Made by a program: the position numbers and the translations under genes
Source: Candidatus Uhrbacteria bacterium
GTDB lineage: Bacteria; Patescibacteriota; Patescibacteriia; UBA9934
NCBI GenBank assembly: GCA_018673485.1
Contig: JABHCP010000021.1
Location: 1-40,574, forward strand
Direction of reading: 5' to 3'
Length of the DNA stretch: 40,574 nucleotides
Shown here: in pieces, positions 34,593-40,574 of the stretch
How positions within the stretch are numbered: the first letter of the stretch is position 1
How the letters are laid out: the number at the start of each line of letters is the position of its first letter
Notes under the pieces: generated by a model
Told to the model about the DNA's origin: nothing
Databases searched by the model: none
The model's input: only the letters and a program-made list of their open reading frames with translations

Positions 34593-36704
34593 ATGAGTGA
34601 ATTTGTTTTATCCCCAAAAGAACCAAAGGATTTGAAAATCGATTACATCAACGATCTTAATGATCAGCAGTTTGATGTTGTGCAGCAGGGTGATGGTCCG
34701 GTCTTGGTGTTAGCGGGAGCGGGGTCTGGAAAGACTCGCACAATTACTTATCGTGTTGCTTGGTTGCTCGAGCATGGCATTGCACCAAATAATATTTTGC
34801 TTTTAACTTTTACTAATAAGGCGGCACGAGAAATGATATCTCGTGTGGAAAGTTTACTAGGAGACTCGGCGCAAGGTTTGTGGGCTGGAACATTTCACTC
34901 AGTTGCAAATCGATTGCTTAGAAAATATGCACCCAAGCTGGGGTTTGAGTCTAATTTTTCGATCTTGGATCAGGAGGATTCTCGTGATTTGATTTCGCTG
35001 TGTGTTAAAGAGTTAAAGATCGATACAAAAGCGAAACGCTTTCCATCAGCTCGTGTTTTGCAGGAGATCTTTTCTTACTCTCGAAACTCTGGACTTTCAG
35101 TTTTAGAAATGGTTGAGTCCCGTCGGCCAAACTTTATACATCTAATCCAAGACATTGAAGCGGTCGCAAATGCGTACGAAGCTTATAAAAAAGCAAATAA
35201 CTCAATGGACTTTGATGATCTGTTGTTGAAGTTATTGATGTTGCTCGAAGTTGACCCTAAGGTTCGTGAACGATTAGCTACTCAATTCCAATACGTTTTA
35301 GTTGATGAGTTTCAAGATACTAATCATATTCAAGCGCGGATTGTGGCTTGGCTTTCAAGTGTTCATAAGAACATATTTGTTGTCGGGGACGACGCGCAGA
35401 GCATTTATTCCTTTAGAGCGGCTGATATTGCTAATATTTTGCAGTTCCCAGAGCACAATCCAAAAACAAAGACATTCAATCTTACGCGTAATTACCGATC
35501 AACCCCAGAGATTCTTGATATCGCAAATGACGTGATCGCACATAATACAAAGCAATTTAAAAAGAACTTGGAAGCAATGTCCCAAAGTGGTGATGCGCCA
35601 AAGTTTGTACCTGCAAATAGTCAGGGGCAGGAAGCACATTACATCGTTGATCAAATTTCAAAGTTGCAAATCCGAGGTGAAAATCCAGAAGAGATTGCGA
35701 TTTTATTCCGCGCTGCTTTTCACTCGCAAGCATTGGAGTTTGAATTAATGCGTCGTGACATTTCATACGAGTATCGAGGTGGTTTGAAGTTTTTTGAAAG
35801 AGCACACGTTAAAGATGCGATCGCACATCTGAGATTGATTCATAATGTAAAGGATGTGTCGGCATGGATGAGAGCTTTAAGAATTCATCCAGGAGTTGGA
35901 ATGGTTACAGCACAAAAGATTGCTAAAGCTGCATCTGCAGTGGATTTAATTGATAATGTATTTCACATAGCTCCGGTTAAAGGCGCCAAGGCGATGCAGG
36001 GTTGGCAGATGTTTTTAAACTTGTTGCAAGAGTTGCGCGGTTCGTTGCAAACCCCAGCTGATTATATTCGAGCATTGGCAGGTTCACGAATCTACAAAGA
36101 TTATTTAGATCATGAATATCCAAACGCACCAGAGCGTCTTGATGATTTGGAACAGTTTATTGCATTTGCTCAGCAGTATAATGATTTGCAGAGCTTCCTT
36201 GATGACGTCGCGCTGACACAGGAATACAGTGACGGTGAGGATGATGACATTAAAGATAAGATTATACTTTCAACGGTTCATCAGGCTAAAGGTCTTGAAT
36301 GGAATCACGTTTTTGTTATCAATGTTGCCGAGGGTGCATTTCCGCATAAGAATTGCTCTTCCGATGAGGAGGTTGAGGAGGAGCGTCGATTATTCTATGT
36401 GGCGATAACTCGCGCGCGTAAACAATTGCACCTTACATACCCGATGAGTAGCGGTCGCGGGTATGAGTTTCAGCAACAGTCAATGTTTATTGATGAGATT
36501 GGGGATGATCGGCTTGATAGGGTGGCGTTGCAGTCTTCTGGTATGCGGTTTGGAGGAGGCTTGAATCAACGTCGAAACTCTGACAGTATGTATGATGAAC
36601 CAACAATAGTGTTAAGTGATGATGGGGAAGTGGTGAATAAGCCTAGCCCTAGTTCATTTCTGAAAGATGTCGATGATCTCGGAGGTTCAGATTTTAATTG
36701 GTGA
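34593..36704 (+). CDS. pcrA: UvrD/Rep/PcrA-type superfamily 1 DNA helicase
   Basis: LAGAGSGKTRTITYRVAWLL, LLTFTNKAAREM, VDEFQDTN, VVGDDAQSIYSFRAA, STVHQAKGLEWNHVFVI, LFYVAITRAR. Confidence 0.95.
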   Translation: MSEFVLSPKEPKDLKIDYINDLNDQQFDVVQQGDGPVLVLAGAGSGKTRTITYRVAWLLEHGIAPNNILLLTFTNKAAREMISRVESLLGDSAQGLWAGTFHSVANRLLRKYAPKLGFESNFSILDQEDSRDLISLCVKELKIDTKAKRFPSARVLQEIFSYSRNSGLSVLEMVESRRPNFIHLIQDIEAVANAYEAYKKANNSMDFDDLLLKLLMLLEVDPKVRERLATQFQYVLVDEFQDTNHIQARIVAWLSSVHKNIFVVGDDAQSIYSFRAADIANILQFPEHNPKTKTFNLTRNYRSTPEILDIANDVIAHNTKQFKKNLEAMSQSGDAPKFVPANSQGQEAHYIVDQISKLQIRGENPEEIAILFRAAFHSQALEFELMRRDISYEYRGGLKFFERAHVKDAIAHLRLIHNVKDVSAWMRALRIHPGVGMVTAQKIAKAASAVDLIDNVFHIAPVKGAKAMQGWQMFLNLLQELRGSLQTPADYIRALAGSRIYKDYLDHEYPNAPERLDDLEQFIAFAQQYNDLQSFLDDVALTQEYSDGEDDDIKDKIILSTVHQAKGLEWNHVFVINVAEGAFPHKNCSSDEEVEEERRLFYVAITRARKQLHLTYPMSSGRGYEFQQQSMFIDEIGDDRLDRVALQSSGMRFGGGLNQRRNSDSMYDEPTIVLSDDGEVVNKPSPSSFLKDVDDLGGSDFNW

Positions 36705-36715
36705 CTTTAAATTGT

Positions 36716-36911
36716 CATTCTGAGTATAGTGAAGAACCCACTAGGTCGAGAGGATCTCTCCCCCTCGACAAGCTCAGGATCTGACGACGGTACGTCGAGA
36801 TGGAAGTAAATTTCCCATTTCGAACGAAGACCCGTCAGACGGGTCGAAGAGAGAAATCTTCTAGAATCAAGTTAAGCTCGATGAGTAGATCCTTCACTCC
36901 GTTTAAGATGA
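36716..36911. repeat. Composite block of interspersed palindromic repeats
   Basis: attgtcattctgagtatagtgaagaa ... tcgagatggaagtaaatttcccatttcga ... gacccgtcagacgggtc ... ttcactccgtttaagatgaca. Confidence 0.7.
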
Positions 36912-36924
36912 CAGACTGAAAATT

Positions 36925-37500
36925 ATGAAATACGCACAGCACAGATCGAGTAGGAAGGGATCGAGCAAAAAAATGCCATGGAAAGTTATTGGAGGAATTT
37001 TTGGTGGTTTGATAATAATATTGTTAATTATTTTACTTTTTTCTGGTAACGATCCTGAACAGGTCGAGAATGTGGTAGAAGTGGTTAGTGACGAGCAAGA
37101 TATTACAGTTGAAGTAATTGAGGCAAGCGCGTCGAGTGCTGATGCGTTGCTGTATGAGCAGATAGAATTATTAGCCGTTGATGGTTCCGGAAGTTCAGGG
37201 GTTGCTAGGCGTGGCTATACTGCCGGACTTTTTACACACGTCGTTATAGCGTCGCTACCTTCAATTGATACTGAGCAGTATTTTTACGAAGGCTGGTTGG
37301 TCAAGCCCGGGATTGTAGATTTCTTTTCAACTGGCGAGATGTTTCCACGTGAAGACGGAAAGTGGGGATTGGTTTGGGAGGTTGATAGTTTGAACGCACC
37401 AGATGATTTGGATGACTATTCACAGGTCGTGATAACATTGGAACCTCGCGATGATGATCCAGCGCCAGCTGCGCATCACGTAATTGAAGGGGAGTTTTAA
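36925..37500 (+). CDS. Hypothetical secreted/membrane protein with one TM
   Basis: TM segment IGGIFGGLIIILLIILLF; remainder predicted extracytoplasmic. Confidence 0.65.
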   Translation: MKYAQHRSSRKGSSKKMPWKVIGGIFGGLIIILLIILLFSGNDPEQVENVVEVVSDEQDITVEVIEASASSADALLYEQIELLAVDGSGSSGVARRGYTAGLFTHVVIASLPSIDTEQYFYEGWLVKPGIVDFFSTGEMFPREDGKWGLVWEVDSLNAPDDLDDYSQVVITLEPRDDDPAPAAHHVIEGEF

Positions 37501-37513
37501 TTATTAAAAAGCA

Positions 37514-37612
37514 CCCATCTCGAGGAGTCTAAAGACGACGAGAGATCCCGCGTATTACCGATCGAACGTCGACGTAAACAACGGGATTTCTCACTCCGTT
37601 CGAAATGGGTGG
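37514..37612. repeat. Interspersed imperfect palindromic repeat, diverged copy of 2621-2732
   Basis: cacccatctcgaggagtctaaagacgacgagagatcccg...cgggatttctcactccgttcgaaatgggtgg. Confidence 0.75.
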
Positions 37613-37624
37613 TGTGAATAATTT

Positions 37625-38968
37625 ATGAAAATTTCAATAGTCGGAACAGGATATGTTGGATTGGTGACCGGAGCGTGCCTTGCGTCGAGGGGGCATCAGG
37701 TTTCATGTGTTGATATTGATCAAGCTAAAATCGATAACCTTAAGCGTGGAGAGATTCCAATTTTTGAGCCTGGGCTTAATGAGGTTGTGAAGGAGGGTAT
37801 TAATCGAGGAGCTTTGACATTTACAACATCAGCAAAAGATTCAGTTGCAAATGCGCAGGTTGTATTTTTAGCAGTTGGAACCCCGCCAGCAGAAGATGGT
37901 TCAGCGGATTTGAAGTACGTTTTTCAGGCAGTTGAGGATATCTCGCCACATCTACCTAATGAATGTGTCGTTGTTAGCAAGAGCACAGTTCCAGTAGGGA
38001 CAAATAGAAAGATAAGTGAAAAGTTTAAACTAGAAAGCGAAAAGACGGTATTTGTAGCATCAAATCCTGAGTTTTTACGTGAAGGGAAGGCGATTGATGA
38101 TTTTATGAATCCTGATCGTATTGTCTTAGGTGTTGATGAGCCTAAGGCTGGTTTGATTTTGAAAGAGGTTTATAAGGACTTTGACTGTCCGATTGTTGAA
38201 ACATCGATTGAAAGCGCGGAGATGATAAAGTATGCATCTAACGCGTTTTTAGCAACGAAAATTTCGTTTATCAATGAAATTGCTAATATTTGTGAAGGAG
38301 TTGATGCGAATGTTAAAGACGTATCTAAGGGCATGGGACTTGATCCTAGAATAGGTGAAGCTTTTTTGAGTGCCGGAATTGGATATGGTGGGAGCTGTTT
38401 CCCTAAAGATGTACGTGCTCTTGATCAGATCGCGGGACTCAATGGGTACGATTTTAAACTTTTGAAGTCAGTTATTCAGGTGAACAACGATCAGCGATGG
38501 CGGTTTTATAAAAAAATTGAAGGTACTCTCAACCCCCCCCATTTCCCTGCCTCGCCGGCAGGCAGGCAAGGGGGAGCTGGAGGGGGTTGCCGGAGTTTTG
38601 AAGGCAAGAAGATCGCGGTTCTAGGCTTGGCATTTAAAGCTGGGACTGATGACATTCGTGAATCCATTGGAATTGATTTTGCACTAAAGCTTATTGAGGA
38701 TGGCTCTCAGGTTTCGGTGTATGATCCGCAAGCAATGGACAATGCGCGTGAAGTTCTCGATGGCGTTGAGTTCTGTAATTCGATCGAAGAAGCCGTTGAC
38801 GGCTCAGACGCAATAGTAATCACAACTGAGTGGCAGGAATTTAGAGATTTTGATTTTTCAAAAATAGCGGATAGATTGAAACAAAAAAATATTTTCGACG
38901 GAAGAAATTTATCAGACCCAGATTGTATGCAATCTCTTGGGATTAAGTATTTTGGTGTTGGTTTGTAG
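37625..38968 (+). CDS. ugd: UDP-glucose 6-dehydrogenase with in-frame repeat-derived insertion
   Basis: MKISIVGTGYVGLVTGACLASRGHQV, GYGGSCFPKDVRAL, AVLGLAFKAGTDDIRES; atypical segment NPPHFPASPAGRQGGAGGGCR. Confidence 0.95.
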   Translation: MKISIVGTGYVGLVTGACLASRGHQVSCVDIDQAKIDNLKRGEIPIFEPGLNEVVKEGINRGALTFTTSAKDSVANAQVVFLAVGTPPAEDGSADLKYVFQAVEDISPHLPNECVVVSKSTVPVGTNRKISEKFKLESEKTVFVASNPEFLREGKAIDDFMNPDRIVLGVDEPKAGLILKEVYKDFDCPIVETSIESAEMIKYASNAFLATKISFINEIANICEGVDANVKDVSKGMGLDPRIGEAFLSAGIGYGGSCFPKDVRALDQIAGLNGYDFKLLKSVIQVNNDQRWRFYKKIEGTLNPPHFPASPAGRQGGAGGGCRSFEGKKIAVLGLAFKAGTDDIRESIGIDFALKLIEDGSQVSVYDPQAMDNAREVLDGVEFCNSIEEAVDGSDAIVITTEWQEFRDFDFSKIADRLKQKNIFDGRNLSDPDCMQSLGIKYFGVGL

Positions 38969-39050
38969 TGTGGATAGGTTTCTTTAGTTAAGTCATCAAA
39001 AAACGTATAATACTTATATAATTTTAATAATGTTTTAATTAATCTTTTTT

Positions 39051-40574
39051 ATGTCAGAAAAATTGAGAAATCGACTAACGTCGTACCTGGGCACCGCGGT
39101 AATATTTACACTGGTGTTTGGAGTATTTGCTACGATAATAAATATTCCAGTGGCGTATGCTGCGGCACCTACGATGACCGCTGTTGCATCTGATCAGAAT
39201 TCAGATGGATCAATTGATAGAATCGTAATCACTTTCAGTGAAGCCTCAGATATTATTGACGGTAATGCTGGCGATGGACTTGCGAGCCTTGGCTTAGGAA
39301 GCGGTTGCACTATTCCTAATGCAGACTATGCAGCTGACAACACCACTACTCTTACTTTGGATAATCTGACTGGTTGCACCCCGTTTGATACAAGTATCAC
39401 ACCGTCAGTAACTTATACAGCAGTAGCAAGTTGTGCGACAGCTAATGCTATTTGTGATGATGCATTAGCAAACCAGATGGCAAACGCGGAGACAACTAAC
39501 GCCACTGATGGCGCAGCACCAATCATTCGTCAGCATAGATACTATGACACAGACAATGATGGAATGATCGACCAAATTCAGTTACGTTTAACTGAGGACA
39601 TTGTAATAGGTTCAACTTTTGCAGCCGCGAATCTTACGTTAAGTAATGTTGGAGATTTCACAGGCGCAGTTGTTGGTGCAGATGCCGTAGATTTAGTGAC
39701 CGGCACCGTGAGTTCAATCAGTGTGGATTTGGGCACCGAATCGACAGAAGTGGACACATATGATGATTCTACAAACCTAGCTATCAGCACGGCTGGAGTT
39801 TTTACCTTGACTGATGCTGCGACTAATACATACTCCACTGCTACAGGGCAGAGCCAATCATCGGCAGTTGATAGGGCAAAGCCAGTAATTACGTCAGCAA
39901 CACCGACAGATGCTTCATCTGTCCAGTCACGAACAAATGCAGTTGTGTATAACTTCTCAGAGCCAATGGCAGCTGACACTTGGGCACATGCAACAGATTT
40001 TACATCAACTCCAGATCCAGGAGGTTGGAGTGGTTCAATTTTAGCAGACGCAACGTCGATTACACTTACTCATGCGCCATTCTTATGCATTCAGGCGTAT
40101 TCAATCGCTTTTACAAATGCTGAGATCGAAGCAGCTAATGGAGATACTGGATATACAATTTTGAAAGCTCCAAGCACAACTCCAATAGGAGTCGCTCACA
40201 CTTTCACAACAATGTCATGTGGAACAGCTTCTACCTCAGCTACAGAGTCTACAGAGACAACCTATGAAATAGATGTTCTAACACCAAACGGAGGTGAAGA
40301 GCTCACTGAAGGTGAAGAATACGAAATCACATGGGAAGCTTCTCCTGAAGGTATGTATTACATCGATCTTTACTATCTCGGAGCAGACGGAGAGTATGTT
40401 GAGATCGCAACAGGCGAAACAAACGACGGATCATACGACTGGACAGTCCCAGCAGACGTTGAGGATTCAATGATCAAAGTTGTATGGACTGACCTTGCAG
40501 AAGAATTGGGTTCTGACACATCAGACGCTGACTTTAATGATACAGACACAGATACAACATCAGACGATGACACA
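39051..40574 (+). CDS. Partial secreted surface protein (SbsA-like/Ig-like), truncated at window end
   Basis: Frame from ATG 39051 read by hand has no stop through 40574 (508 codons); signal peptide MSEKLRNRLTSYLGTAVIFTLVFGVFATIINIPVAYAAAP; missing from supplied ORF track because it is open-ended. Confidence 0.85.
   Translation, partial: MSEKLRNRLTSYLGTAVIFTLVFGVFATIINIPVAYAAAPTMTAVASDQNSDGSIDRIVITFSEASDIIDGNAGDGLASLGLGSGCTIPNADYAADNTTTLTLDNLTGCTPFDTSITPSVTYTAVASCATANAICDDALANQMANAETTNATDGAAPIIRQHRYYDTDNDGMIDQIQLRLTEDIVIGSTFAAANLTLSNVGDFTGAVVGADAVDLVTGTVSSISVDLGTESTEVDTYDDSTNLAISTAGVFTLTDAATNTYSTATGQSQSSAVDRAKPVITSATPTDASSVQSRTNAVVYNFSEPMAADTWAHATDFTSTPDPGGWSGSILADATSITLTHAPFLCIQAYSIAFTNAEIEAANGDTGYTILKAPSTTPIGVAHTFTTMSCGTASTSATESTETTYEIDVLTPNGGEELTEGEEYEITWEASPEGMYYIDLYYLGADGEYVEIATGETNDGSYDWTVPADVEDSMIKVVWTDLAEELGSDTSDADFNDTDTDTTSDDDT

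Noticed and set aside
1-40574. CRISPR array
   Set aside because: No regularly spaced direct repeats with unique spacers; repeats are dispersed palindromes or low complexity. No cas genes seen.
1-40574. Recoded genetic code (UGA = Gly as in Absconditabacteria/Gracilibacteria)
   Set aside because: Housekeeping ORFs are intact under the standard code, and pcrA ends naturally at TGA (36702-36704).
1-40574. Integrated prophage or transposon carrying the GC-rich genes
   Set aside because: No capsid, portal, terminase, integrase or transposase recognisable; the GC-rich genes are dispersed singly among housekeeping genes.

Overview
The window looks like a chromosomal segment of an uncultivated Patescibacteria/CPR-type bacterium. 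This lineage call is inference, based on the gene repertoire, small intergenic spaces, two large secreted modular surface proteins, and abundant short palindromic repeats. The standard genetic code is used. Recognisable genes: short inorganic pyrophosphatase, lipoprotein, CAP-domain protein, RlmN, three tRNAs (Thr-TGT, Thr-GGT, Tyr-GTA), a 2474-aa surface protein, HI0933/YhiN-type flavoprotein, EEP-family hydrolase, cupin, TypA/BipA, RRM protein, ZIP transporter, prepilin and prepilin peptidase, HU, LCP-family protein, ATP-cone/Mrr-like protein, ribosomal protein L28, a GT-B-like protein, UvrD/PcrA helicase, Ugd, and a second surface protein truncated by the window end and absent from the ORF track. 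The most unusual signal is a set of eight solitary, visibly more GC-rich 'moron-like' cassettes scattered between AT-rich genes on both strands (16.5-17.9, 18.07-18.68, 20.7-22.1, 22.35-22.95, 26.0-26.8, 29.6-30.0, 32.8-33.9 and 33.9-34.4 kb). Each has an ORFan (or, once, GGDEF) gene and its own hairpin terminator. Most also have a good sigma70-type promoter, often exactly TTGACA-17-TATATT-like, and a leader with a Shine-Dalgarno-like sequence. Two cassettes share a conserved roughly 145-nt 5' leader with a hairpin that appears to covary. Other notable signals: long loop-less palindromes centred on CGATCG, palindromes carrying DnaA-box-like arms, a repeat apparently inserted in frame in ugd, interspersed palindromic repeats, and apparently leaderless promoters for several AT-rich genes. 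All coordinates and alignments were made by eye, without database searches.
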